A DNA stretch of 64,000 nucleotides from assembly GCA_001464955.1 (NCBI GenBank), contig LNEM01000011.1, positions 1 to 64,000 on the forward strand, read 5' to 3'. The stretch is from Rhizobiales bacterium Ga0077537 (GTDB lineage Bacteria; Pseudomonadota; Alphaproteobacteria; Rhizobiales; Hyphomicrobiaceae). Under the pieces are notes generated by a model. The model did no database searches. It had not been told where the DNA came from and saw only the letters and a list, made by a program, of their open reading frames with translations. Positions 54,906 to 63,240 of the stretch are shown in pieces; the first letter of the stretch is position 1, and each line of letters starts with the position of its first letter. A program made the translations under genes and the position numbers.

Positions 54906-55035
54906 AGAATCGCGCGATCCGTTACCTCGCGGCCTCGACGGAACCGCCTCAGGCAACATTACGATGACCATGTGGTGGGAAACGCCGTCCCTCCACTTGC
55001 CATGTTGGGCGCGGGCCTTTAAGAGCACGACTTTA

Positions 55036-55989
55036 ATGACCATCCAGGCAACAGCGCCCGCGCTTTTCTCCCGCCGCCATCTCCTCACATGCGAGGGGCT
55101 GACAGCTCCGGAGATAACGTCGCTCCTCGACCTCGCCGATCACGCTGCCGAGTTGAACCGACAGGTCAACAAGAAGCGCGACGTTCTGCGTGGCCGGACC
55201 CTCATAAATCTGTTCTTCGAGGCGTCGACCCGCACCCAGGCGTCGTTCGAGCTGGCCGGCAAGCGCCTCGGCGCCGACGTCATGAACATGAACGTCTCGA
55301 CGTCGTCGGTGCAAAAGGGCGAGACGCTCATCGACACGGCCATGACCCTGAACGCCATGCGCCCCGACATGATCGTCGTCCGTCATCATGCGGCCGGCGC
55401 GGTCGAGCTGCTCTCGCAGAAGGTCGATTGCTCCGTCATCAATGCCGGCGATGGTGCCCACGAGCATCCGACGCAGGCGCTGCTCGATGCGCTCACCATC
55501 CGCCGCGCGAAGGGCCGCATCGCGGGCCTGACCGTCGCCATCTGCGGTGACATCCTGCACAGCCGTGTCGCCCGCTCGAACATTCATCTTTTCAATACTC
55601 TGGGCGCGCGTGTGCGCCTCGTGGCGCCCTCGACACTTCTTCCAACGGGCATCGAGCGCCTCGGCGCGGAGGTCTTCACCGACATGTGGAAGGGCCTCGA
55701 GGGCGCTGACATCGTGATGATGCTGCGATTGCAGCGCGAGCGCATGCAAGGCAACTACGTGCCCTCGACACGCGAGTACTACCACTTCTTCGGCCTCGAC
55801 CAGGAAAAGCTCGCCCAGGCCCGCCCCGACGCGCTGATCATGCACCCGGGCCCCATGAATCGCGGCGTCGAGATCGCATCCGCCATCGCCGACCATTCCC
55901 GCAGCGTCATCCGCGATCAGGTCGAGATGGGCGTTGCCGTGCGCATGGCCGTGCTCGAGGCTTTGGCGCGCAAGTTGCCGAACCATTGA
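55036..55989 (+). CDS. pyrB: Aspartate carbamoyltransferase catalytic subunit
   Basis: A 317-residue PyrB that joins carbamoyl phosphate and aspartate in pyrimidine synthesis. The carbamoyl-phosphate site is [20 protein letters not shown], with later [21 protein letters not shown] and the aspartate loop MLRLQRERM, followed by [11 protein letters not shown]. The start at 55036 (TTTAATGACC context) suits the family; the upstream in-frame ATG at 54964 adds residues unlike other PyrB proteins. The pyrC-like gene follows eight bases later. Pairing with that degenerate gene suggests the two proteins form a complex, as in Pseudomonas. Confidence 0.95.
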   Translation: MTIQATAPALFSRRHLLTCEGLTAPEITSLLDLADHAAELNRQVNKKRDVLRGRTLINLFFEASTRTQASFELAGKRLGADVMNMNVSTSSVQKGETLIDTAMTLNAMRPDMIVVRHHAAGAVELLSQKVDCSVINAGDGAHEHPTQALLDALTIRRAKGRIAGLTVAICGDILHSRVARSNIHLFNTLGARVRLVAPSTLLPTGIERLGAEVFTDMWKGLEGADIVMMLRLQRERMQGNYVPSTREYYHFFGLDQEKLAQARPDALIMHPGPMNRGVEIASAIADHSRSVIRDQVEMGVAVRMAVLEALARKLPNH

Positions 55990-55996
55990 GGCAGCC

Positions 55997-57328
55997 ATGA
56001 AAAGAGCACTTCAAACCGCCGAGGCGCCCGGTGCCACGGCCTTCATCAATGCACGTCTGATCGATCCCGAAAGCGGTCGCGACGAGCCCGGCGGCTTGCT
56101 GGTGACCGGCTCCACGATCGCCGATCTCGGGAGCCATCTGCGCCGCAACGCCCCCCAGGGCGCCGAGGTCGTGGATTGTCACGGCCACGTTCTGTGTCCC
56201 GGTATCGTCGACATGCAGGTGTTCACTGGCGATCCGGGTCAGGAACACCGCGAAACCCTGAAGACGGCGAGCTTCGCTGCTGCGGCCGGCGGCGTCACGA
56301 CGATCATCTGCATGCCCGACACCGAGCCGGTCATCGATCAGGTGGCTCTGGTCGATTATGTCCAGCGCCGTGCCCGCGAACGCGCCATCGTGCACGTCCA
56401 CATCATGGCGGCCGTGACGCGCGGCCTCAAAGGCGAGGAGATGGCGGAACTCGGCCTCCTCCAGCGCGCCGGCGCCATCGCCTTCACCAACGGCAAGTCG
56501 TCCATCGCGAATGCCCGCGTCATGCGCAACGCGCTGCTTTATGCCCGCGATTTCGACGCGCTCCTCGTCCACCACACGGAAGACCCGCATCTGTCGTCCG
56601 GCTCGGCCATGAACTCGTCCGAGATGTCGACACGGCTGGGCCTCCCCGGTGTGCACACGTTCGCCGAAGTGATCATGGTCGAGCGTGACGTCCGGCTCGT
56701 CGAGATGACGCGCGGCCGATATCATGCCGCGACCATTTCCTGCCGCGATAGCCTCGATGTCGTTCGCCGCGCCAAGTCGAAGAAGCTCCCCGTCACCTGC
56801 GGCGTCTCGATCAACCACCTGACGTTGAACGAGAACGACATCGGCCCCTATCGCACATTCTTCAAATTGCGACCGCCCTTGCGCTCCGAGGACGATCGCG
56901 CCGCCCTCGTGCGCGGCCTCGCCGACGGCGACATCGACATCATCGTCTCGAGCCACGACCCCCAGGACGCCGACGTGAAGCGGCGCCCCTTCGCCGAGGC
57001 GGCCGACGGCGCCATCGGCCTCGAGACGCTCGTTCCGGCAGCCCTCCGCCTCTTTCATTCGGGCGAGGTCGGTCTGGTGCCCCTGTTACGCGCCATGACG
57101 ATCAATCCGGCGAAGCTGCTCGGGCTGCCGACGGGCCGGCTCGCGAAAGGCGCCCCGGCGGATCTGGCCCTGATCGATCTGAACACGCCGTGGGTCGTGG
57201 ACCGCGAGCAGATGCGCGCGCGTTCGAAGAACTCCCCGTTCGACGAACAGAAGGTGCAGGGGCGCGTCCTGCGGACCATGGTCGATGGACGGACCGTCTA
57301 CCAGTACGGAGTGACGGATCGCTACTGA
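55997..57328 (+). CDS. Dihydroorotase-like protein, probably non-catalytic (PyrC')
   Basis: A 443-residue amidohydrolase-fold protein of the class I dihydroorotase type. Compared with active relatives such as Aquifex PyrC, the metal ligands are mostly lost: the HxH motif is replaced by DMQVF (residues 72-76), the DDGSP aspartate is Asn165 (FTNGKSS), and the DHAPH aspartate is Ser319 (IIVSSHDPQ). The substrate-side elements RPPLRSEDDR and INPAKLLGL remain. In Pseudomonas an inactive PyrC' is needed to assemble aspartate carbamoyltransferase, and a separate active dihydroorotase exists elsewhere. The immediate pyrB neighbour supports the same role here. Automatic annotation would probably call it dihydroorotase. 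Confidence 0.85.
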   Translation: MKRALQTAEAPGATAFINARLIDPESGRDEPGGLLVTGSTIADLGSHLRRNAPQGAEVVDCHGHVLCPGIVDMQVFTGDPGQEHRETLKTASFAAAAGGVTTIICMPDTEPVIDQVALVDYVQRRARERAIVHVHIMAAVTRGLKGEEMAELGLLQRAGAIAFTNGKSSIANARVMRNALLYARDFDALLVHHTEDPHLSSGSAMNSSEMSTRLGLPGVHTFAEVIMVERDVRLVEMTRGRYHAATISCRDSLDVVRRAKSKKLPVTCGVSINHLTLNENDIGPYRTFFKLRPPLRSEDDRAALVRGLADGDIDIIVSSHDPQDADVKRRPFAEAADGAIGLETLVPAALRLFHSGEVGLVPLLRAMTINPAKLLGLPTGRLAKGAPADLALIDLNTPWVVDREQMRARSKNSPFDEQKVQGRVLRTMVDGRTVYQYGVTDRY

Positions 57329-57373
57329 GCCCCGACGCGCTGTCTGTCGAGCTGCCTTTGGAGAGCCTGCCCC

Positions 57374-58081
57374 GTGCTTTCGAACCCCCTCGCCCAGACG
57401 GCCCTCATGCTGCTCGTCGGCTATGCGCTCGGATCGATCCCGTTCGGCCTCTTGCTGACACGCGCGGCCGGCCTCGGTGACGTCCGCAAGATCGGCTCCG
57501 GCAATATCGGGGCGACCAACGTCCTTCGCACCGGCAACAAGAAGCTCGCGGCTTTGACGCTCCTGCTGGATGCCTTGAAGGGCACGGCCGCGGTCCTGCT
57601 CGGCGCCTGGATCGCATCCTGGCTCGCCGCCCGGGCCTACGTCGTCGAAAACCCGTTCGCACCAGGAAGCGGCGGCATCGGCGCCGATATCATCGTGGCC
57701 AAGGCAAAGGCTGGCGCTGCAGTGCTCGTCGCTGGCATGACGGCCGGCCTTGGCGCCTTCATCGGGCACATCTTTCCCGTCTGGCTCGGCTTCAAGGGCG
57801 GCAAGGGCGTGGCCACCTACATCGGCGTGCTGATCGGCGCCGTATGGCCGGCAGCACTCCTGTTTGCCGCCGTATGGCTGGCAACGGCCGCCGCGACGCG
57901 TTACTCCTCGCTGTCGGCCCTCGTCGCGACCGTCGTCGTCTTCGTCTACCTGGCTGCGACCGGCGGGCCGTTCGTTGCGCCCATTGCCGCGCTGATATCG
58001 GCCTTGCTGTTCTGGAAGCATCGGGAGAACATCAGGCGCTTGCTGGCGGGGACGGAGTCGAAGATTGGCGCCAAGGGATAA
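57374..58081 (+). CDS. plsY: Glycerol-3-phosphate acyltransferase PlsY
   Basis: A 235-residue inner-membrane enzyme that transfers acyl groups from acyl phosphate to glycerol 3-phosphate, starting phospholipid synthesis. Motifs: [16 protein letters not shown] near the N-terminus, [23 protein letters not shown] in the middle, and five hydrophobic helices. The protein is about 30 residues longer than usual because of an insertion after the second helix (about residues 85-110, including [16 protein letters not shown]). The GTG at 57374 is the likely start. It overlaps the dprA start by 17 bases. Confidence 0.93.
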   Translation: MLSNPLAQTALMLLVGYALGSIPFGLLLTRAAGLGDVRKIGSGNIGATNVLRTGNKKLAALTLLLDALKGTAAVLLGAWIASWLAARAYVVENPFAPGSGGIGADIIVAKAKAGAAVLVAGMTAGLGAFIGHIFPVWLGFKGGKGVATYIGVLIGAVWPAALLFAAVWLATAAATRYSSLSALVATVVVFVYLAATGGPFVAPIAALISALLFWKHRENIRRLLAGTESKIGAKG

Positions 58082-59315
58082 CTCGGCCGACCTGTTTACC
58101 CCCGCGCCGCTTCCCGTCGCTCCCCTCGACGATGCCCAGCGCCTAGCCTGCCTGCGCCTCATACGTTCCGAGAACGTGGGCCCGGTCACGTTTCGCGATC
58201 TGATCAATCACTATGGTGGCGCACGCCAGGCCCTTGACGCCTTACCCGAACTCGCTCGACGCGCCGGACGCCGCCGGCCGATCGTCATCTGTCCGGCTGA
58301 TCGCGCCGAGGCCGAGCTTGCGGCTGCGGCCCGCCACGGCGCCCGTCCCCTGTTCACGATCGAGCCGGGCTATCCTCCGGCGCTCGCCCACCTCGCGGCT
58401 CCGCCACCGATGCTCTACGTCAAGGGCCGACCCGAGCTCCTGACCAACGATGCGCTCGCGATCGTCGGCTCGCGCAATGCGTCGGCGGCAGGCATCGCCA
58501 TGACTCGACTATTGGCCAGTCGCGTCGGCACGGCCGGCTTCATGATCGCGTCCGGTCTCGCCCGTGGTATCGACGCCGCGGCCCACGACGCATCGCTGTC
58601 GACGGGCACCATCGCCGTTCTCGCGGGCGGCATCGATTTCGTCTATCCGCCTGAGAATGCCGGGCTTCACGCGCGGATCGCCGAGAGCGGCTGCCTCGTG
58701 ACCGAAATGCCCCCCGGATTCCAGCCCCGCGGCCAGGACTTCCCGCGGCGCAACCGCATCGTCTCGGGCCTGTCGCTCGGCGTCCTCGTGATCGAGGCCG
58801 TGCGCCGCTCCGGCAGCCTGATCACCGCCCACTCGGCCAACGAGCAGGGACGTGTCGTGATGGCCGTTCCCGGCCATCCCCTGGACCCTCGGTCGGAAGG
58901 CCCCAATGGCTTGCTGCGCCAGCCGGGCGTCACCATGGTTACCTCGGCGAACGACGTGCTAGAGGTGCTCGAGCCCATGCGACGCAAGTGGTCGGGTCCG
59001 GGAGGGCGGCTGGCCGAGGCGGGTCCCGGTGCGATCTGGGAACCCAACGGCCACGAACAGCCGGACGAAACCTCCTCTGCTGACCGAACGCCATCCTCGA
59101 CGACCCGCCCTCCGCCAGACGCCGGAATGGTCGGCGGCATGGACGCGGACGCTATGGTCCTTTCGGCATTGAGCCCCGCCCCGGCGACCATCGACGATAT
59201 CGCCCGCGCGACCGGGTTGAGCGCCCGAGCCGTAAAGACTGCGCTCATGGAGCTGTCGCTGGCGGGACGCGTCGAGCAGCACGGCAACCAGCTGGTTTCG
59301 CTCAAGGACCCGTGA
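58065..59315 (+). CDS. dprA: DNA-processing protein DprA
   Basis: A 416-residue protein that loads RecA on single-stranded DNA during transformation. The Rossmann-like core includes [83 protein letters not shown] and [18 protein letters not shown] helix-hairpin-helix-like segment precedes it ([16 protein letters not shown]). A winged-helix DprA C-terminal domain follows an Asp/Pro-rich linker (about 330-416, ending SLKDP). The TTG at 58065 overlaps plsY; a later start is possible, since the first 20 residues are not conserved. The pairing with plsY is common in alphaproteobacteria. Confidence 0.93.
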   Translation: MAPRDNSADLFTPAPLPVAPLDDAQRLACLRLIRSENVGPVTFRDLINHYGGARQALDALPELARRAGRRRPIVICPADRAEAELAAAARHGARPLFTIEPGYPPALAHLAAPPPMLYVKGRPELLTNDALAIVGSRNASAAGIAMTRLLASRVGTAGFMIASGLARGIDAAAHDASLSTGTIAVLAGGIDFVYPPENAGLHARIAESGCLVTEMPPGFQPRGQDFPRRNRIVSGLSLGVLVIEAVRRSGSLITAHSANEQGRVVMAVPGHPLDPRSEGPNGLLRQPGVTMVTSANDVLEVLEPMRRKWSGPGGRLAEAGPGAIWEPNGHEQPDETSSADRTPSSTTRPPPDAGMVGGMDADAMVLSALSPAPATIDDIARATGLSARAVKTALMELSLAGRVEQHGNQLVSLKDP

Positions 59316-59356
59316 GGGAGTACTTTCAGGCGCTCCCGCGACGGAAGCGCCTGCCG

Positions 59357-59635
59357 TCAGCGACGCCTCATCTGCAGATTGGCCTCGGTTTGGGCGAGAA
59401 CCAGAAGCCCAGCGAGGGTCGGGCAGCGGAGACGCTCGGCAATCTCCGAAAGCTCTCCAGCAAGGTCTGCGAGATAGGCGAGTTGATCGGCTTCGTTGTG
59501 GGGCTCGTGCGACTGCCCGGCCAGGGCACCTCGGCCATCGCGGTCATCGCGGTCATGGCGGTCATCGCGGTCATCCGATGACGTGGTTGCAATCGAATCA
59601 ACAGCTTGCGAATGGGTATTCTGGTTCATCGTCAT
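59357..59635 (-). CDS. Small Asp/Arg-rich protein with a tandem-repeat segment, function unknown
   Basis: A 92-residue protein starting MTMNQNTHSQAVDSIATTSS. A low-complexity block of alternating Asp, Arg and His (DDRDDRHDRDDRDGRG) encoded by a 9-bp repeat follows. The C-terminal half (about 48-90, LAYLADLAGELSEIAERLRC and TLAGLLVLAQTEANLQ) is helical and conserved-looking. That half resembles short alphaproteobacterial proteins of unknown function. GGAGG lies about nine bases before the ATG at 59635, which supports translation. It faces dprA tail to tail. Confidence 0.6.
   Translation of the reverse strand: MTMNQNTHSQAVDSIATTSSDDRDDRHDRDDRDGRGALAGQSHEPHNEADQLAYLADLAGELSEIAERLRCPTLAGLLVLAQTEANLQMRRR
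59532..59576. repeat. 9-bp tandem repeat inside the small Asp/Arg-rich gene
   Basis: Five copies of CGGTCATCG or one-base variants stand head to tail: CGGCCATCG, CGGTCATCG, CGGTCATGG, CGGTCATCG, CGGTCATCC. On the minus strand they encode the Asp/Arg/His run of the small protein. Nine is a multiple of three, so copy-number changes would keep the frame, consistent with a length-variable segment. Confidence 0.85.
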
Positions 59636-59753
59636 TGGAATGGCCTCCATCGTGAATATTGGCCGCAATCGAATCGCGATCACCCGCCGCCAGCTTAACG
59701 CAGACGCCAACCAAAGGTTGCGCAAAAAATAAGACCACACGTAATTGTCAGTA

Positions 59754-59770
59754 GTCAAACCGGGTTTGAC
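59754..59770. promoter_or_regulatory. Palindrome upstream of topA
   Basis: GTCAAACC and GGTTTGAC are separated by one base, a perfect 8+1+8 inverted repeat about 110 bases before the topA start and 120 bases upstream of the opposite small gene. Its outer bases match those of the palindrome at 8904-8921. It has no T-run and lies in the A/T-richest part of this gap, fitting an operator better than a terminator. Confidence 0.35.
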
Positions 59771-59880
59771 AGGAAGTCCCCCGTCAACCATATCGAGGGA
59801 GGTGGTCAGGGCCGCCGAGAGCGCGCCATCGCGCTCAGACACCTTGGACAGACACCAGCGAATTCAGCGATCGGACGCCA

Positions 59881-62631
59881 ATGAACGTTGTAATTGTCGA
59901 ATCCGCCGCTAAGGCGAAAGCCATCAACAAGTATCTGGGTTCTGGCTTCAAGGTCATCGCGAGTTTCGGCCACGTCCGGGACCTGCCGTCGAAGGATGGC
60001 TCGGTCGAGCCGGCGAACGACTTCGCCATGCACTGGTCGTCCGACGACGACCGGTCGCGCAAAGTTATGCGCGAGATCACGGAAGCCGTCCGCAAGGCCG
60101 ACAAGCTCATTCTGGCGACCGACCCCGATCGCGAGGGCGAAGCCATTTCCTGGCACATCCTGGAGTTGCTGAACGAGAAGAAGGCCTTGAAGAAGGGCAC
60201 GCCGGTCGAGCGGGTCACGTTCAATGCCGTCACCAAGCAATCCGTCCTCGATGCGATGAAGGCCCCGCGCGAGATCGACGCGCCGCTCGTCGAGGCCTAT
60301 CTCGCCCGCCGCGCCCTCGACTATCTCGTCGGCTTCACGCTCTCGCCGGTGCTGTGGCGGAAGCTGCCCGGTGCCGCGTCTGCGGGCCGCGTGCAGTCCG
60401 TCGTGCTGCGGCTCATCTGCGACCGAGAACTCGAGATCGAGAAGTTCAGGACCGACGAGTACTGGACCATCCTCGCCCGCCTCGCGACCGCCAAAGCCGA
60501 GGAATTCGAAGCCCGCCTGCACGCGATCGACGGCGGCCGGCTCGATCGGCTGGCGATCAAGAACGAAGCCTCCGCCAGCGCCATCAAGGCCGCCGTCGAC
60601 GGCCGCGCGTTCGAGGTCGTGTCCGTCGAGAAGCAGGCCCGCAAGCGCAATCCCTACGCGCCGTTCTCGACCTCGACCTTGCAGATGGACGCCTCGCGCC
60701 GCCTCGGCTTTTCCGCCAAGCAGACGATGCAGGTCGCCCAGCGTCTCTACGAGGGCGTCGATCTCGACGGCGAGACGGTAGGCCTCATCACCTACATGCG
60801 AACCGACGGCGTCACGATCATTCCCGAGGCCATCGCCCAGATCCGGCGTCAGATCGAGAGCGATTTCGGCCGCCGCTACGTCGCGCCGTTCATCCGCGAT
60901 TACAAGGCCAAGGCGAAGAATGCCCAGGAGGCGCACGAGGCCATCCGCCCGACGGACGTGACGCGGCGGCCGCAGGACGTCACCCGCTATCTCGATCGCG
61001 ACCAGGCCCGCCTCTACGAGCTGATCTGGAAGCGCGCTGTCGCCTCTCAGATGGCATCCGCCGACGTGGAGCAGACCACCGCCGATATCGACGTCAAGGG
61101 CGCCGACGGCAAGCGCTACGGCTTCCGGGCGACCGGCTCGGTCATCCAGTTCGACGGCTTCCTGAAGCTTTACGAGGAAGGCCGCGACGATCGCCAGCGC
61201 GCCATCGAAAAGGGCAAGGAAGACAAGTCCGGCGACGAGGACGACCAGAGCCGCCTCCCCGCGCTGTCGGGCGGCGAACGCCTCACGCCGCGCACGATCG
61301 ACACCAACCAGCACTTTACCCAGCCGCCCGCCCGCTTCACCGAGAGTTCGATCGTGAAGCGCATGGAGGAGCTCGGCATCGGCCGTCCCTCCACCTATGC
61401 CTCGACGATGGGCACCCTCGTCGATCGCAAGTACGTCCGCATGGAGAAGAAGCAGATCGTCCCCGAGGACAAGGGCCGGCTCGTCACCGCCTTCCTCGAG
61501 CGCTTTTTCTCGCGCTACGTCGAGTATGATTTCACCGCCAGCCTCGAGGAGAAGCTGGATCTCATCTCGGACCACAAGCTGGCCTGGAAAGAGGTCCTGC
61601 GCGAATTCTGGCGCGAGTTCATGGAGGCCGTCGAAGGCACGAAGGAGCTGAAGGTCTCCGAGGTGCTCGACGCGCTGAACGACCTGCTCGGCCCCCACAT
61701 CTTCCCGGACAAGGGCGACGGCTCCAATCCGCGCACCTGCCCGAAGTGCGGGATCGGCACGCTGTCGCTCAAGATCTCGCGCGGCAATGGCGCGTTCGTC
61801 GGCTGCTCGAACTACGCGAGCGAGACCAGTCCGTGCCGCTACACCCGCCAGCTCTCCCAGTCCGGTGACGGCCCGGACAGCGGTCTCGTCGACGGCAGGG
61901 TGCTGGGCGTCGATCCGACGTCAGGCGAGGAAGTCACCATCCGCACTGGCCGCTTCGGCACCTACCTCCAGCTCGGCGAGGCCAAGTCCAAGGACGAGAA
62001 GCCCAAGCGCTCGTCGTTGCCCAAGGGCTGGGATCCGGCCACGATCGACATCGAGCGCGCGCTCATGCTGCTCAACCTGCCGCGCGAAGTCGGCCCCCAT
62101 CCCGAGGATGGCGAGATGATCAACGCGGGCCTCGGCCGGTACGGTCCCTACGTCCAGCACGGCAAGCGCTACGCCAACGTCGAATCGATCGAGGACGTGT
62201 TCACGATCGGCATCAACCGCGCGGTGACGGTCCTCGCCGAAAAGGCCGCCGGCAAGGGCGGCCGCTTTGGTCGTGGCCAGGCCCAGCGTGACGTGTTGAA
62301 GGACCTCGGTGAGCATCCCGAGTTCGGCGGCAAGATGGAGATCCTGAACGGCCGCTACGGCCCCTACATCTCGCACAACAAGGTGTTCGCCAACGTGCCA
62401 CGCGGCAAGGAGCCCGCCGAGGTGACATCCGCCGAGGCCGTGCTGCTGCTCGCCGAGCGCGCGGCGAAGGGGCCATCGAAAGGCAAGCCGAAGAAGACGT
62501 CAGGCGGCAAGCCGAAGGCGGCGGCTGACAAGACCGATGCTGCACCCGCCCCCCGCAAGGCAGCCGCCAAGTCGGCCCCGAAAAAGAAGGCCGGCACCAG
62601 GTCCGCCCCCAAGAAGGACGCCGCAGAGTAG
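59881..62631 (+). CDS. topA: DNA topoisomerase I
   Basis: This 916-residue type IA topoisomerase relaxes negative supercoils. The TOPRIM domain is at residues 1-140 (VVIVESAAKAKAINKYLG and ATDPDREGEAISWHI, with the acidic metal residues). The active-site tyrosine is Tyr305 in GLITYMRTDG. One four-cysteine zinc motif follows at about 619-660 (CPKCGIGTLSLKISRG to SPCRY). Further C-terminal single-strand-binding repeats end in a Lys/Ala/Pro-rich basic tail from about residue 865. The ATG at 59881 matches the conserved N-terminus directly. Gene neighbours (dprA, plsY) are the usual ones in alphaproteobacteria. Confidence 0.97.
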   Translation: MNVVIVESAAKAKAINKYLGSGFKVIASFGHVRDLPSKDGSVEPANDFAMHWSSDDDRSRKVMREITEAVRKADKLILATDPDREGEAISWHILELLNEKKALKKGTPVERVTFNAVTKQSVLDAMKAPREIDAPLVEAYLARRALDYLVGFTLSPVLWRKLPGAASAGRVQSVVLRLICDRELEIEKFRTDEYWTILARLATAKAEEFEARLHAIDGGRLDRLAIKNEASASAIKAAVDGRAFEVVSVEKQARKRNPYAPFSTSTLQMDASRRLGFSAKQTMQVAQRLYEGVDLDGETVGLITYMRTDGVTIIPEAIAQIRRQIESDFGRRYVAPFIRDYKAKAKNAQEAHEAIRPTDVTRRPQDVTRYLDRDQARLYELIWKRAVASQMASADVEQTTADIDVKGADGKRYGFRATGSVIQFDGFLKLYEEGRDDRQRAIEKGKEDKSGDEDDQSRLPALSGGERLTPRTIDTNQHFTQPPARFTESSIVKRMEELGIGRPSTYASTMGTLVDRKYVRMEKKQIVPEDKGRLVTAFLERFFSRYVEYDFTASLEEKLDLISDHKLAWKEVLREFWREFMEAVEGTKELKVSEVLDALNDLLGPHIFPDKGDGSNPRTCPKCGIGTLSLKISRGNGAFVGCSNYASETSPCRYTRQLSQSGDGPDSGLVDGRVLGVDPTSGEEVTIRTGRFGTYLQLGEAKSKDEKPKRSSLPKGWDPATIDIERALMLLNLPREVGPHPEDGEMINAGLGRYGPYVQHGKRYANVESIEDVFTIGINRAVTVLAEKAAGKGGRFGRGQAQRDVLKDLGEHPEFGGKMEILNGRYGPYISHNKVFANVPRGKEPAEVTSAEAVLLLAERAAKGPSKGKPKKTSGGKPKAAADKTDAAPAPRKAAAKSAPKKKAGTRSAPKKDAAE

Positions 62632-62680
62632 CCGGCGCCGCTGAACGCTGGACATTGCCTACGGTGTTTCGGTTGCCGGC

Positions 62681-62712
62681 CCCCCTCCCGCTTGCATTCC
62701 CGGGCGAGGGGC
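62681..62712. terminator. Possible hairpin between topA and the convergent thioesterase gene
   Basis: CCCCTC (about 62682-62687) can pair with GAGGGG (about 62706-62711) around an 18-base loop rich in C and G. It lies midway between the topA stop and the opposing gene stop. There is no T-run, and the assignment is weak. Confidence 0.25.
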
Positions 62713-62761
62713 CGCGATAGCGCGCCCGGACACCCGGGATCGCTGCCATTGGGTTCTGGTT

Positions 62762-63172
62762 CTACGCCTCCTTGGCGATCACCATCTGCGTCTGCGTGAT
62801 CATGGCGAGGAGCTTGCCGTCGGCGCTGGTGAGCCGCGTCTGCCAGACCATCGTGCGCCGGCCCTTGTGCAGCGGCACTGAGACGCCGGTGATCACATCG
62901 CCCATCTTCGCGGGCCGGAAGAAATTGGTCTTGCTCTCCATGGTCGTCGTGCCCGCCCCCTTCGGCAGATTCACGACCGTGCCGGACGCCCCGAGATAAT
63001 CTGCGAAGCTCATGTAGACGCCGCCGTGCAGGATGCCGCTGCCGTTGCCCATGTCCGACGTGACCGTGAGACGCCCCTCGATCCGGTCCAGCGTGGCGTC
63101 CACCACCTCGACACCGAGAAGCCGCATGAACGGCGGCAGGTTCTTGCGCAGGCGTTCGGTCAGTTCGGTCAC
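62762..63172 (-). CDS. PaaI-family hot-dog thioesterase
   Basis: This 136-residue acyl-CoA thioesterase-like protein has the hot-dog motif ILHGGVYMSFADYLGASG (the conserved HGG with the helix Asp) followed by TTTMESKTNFFRPAKMGDVI, the strand that carries the pantetheine pocket. Relatives hydrolyse aryl- or acyl-CoA thioesters. The GTG at 63172 is preferred because the family begins at LTERLRKNLPPFMRLLGVEVV and GAGGAG lies seven bases upstream; an ATG at 63214 with a good ribosome site would add 14 residues. It is separated by about 25-70 bases from the MFS pump on the same strand, so the two may be cotranscribed. Confidence 0.85.
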   Translation of the reverse strand: MTELTERLRKNLPPFMRLLGVEVVDATLDRIEGRLTVTSDMGNGSGILHGGVYMSFADYLGASGTVVNLPKGAGTTTMESKTNFFRPAKMGDVITGVSVPLHKGRRTMVWQTRLTSADGKLLAMITQTQMVIAKEA

Positions 63173-63240
63173 GGGAAGGCTCCTCGTCGGTTTGGAGGCC
63201 GGGCGCCGCACCATGCGGCCCCCCTCGGATCATGGCGGGC

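Noticed and set aside
55997-57328. A normal active dihydroorotase
   Set aside because: The HxH and two Asp metal ligands are replaced, so the catalytic site cannot be formed as in known class I enzymes.
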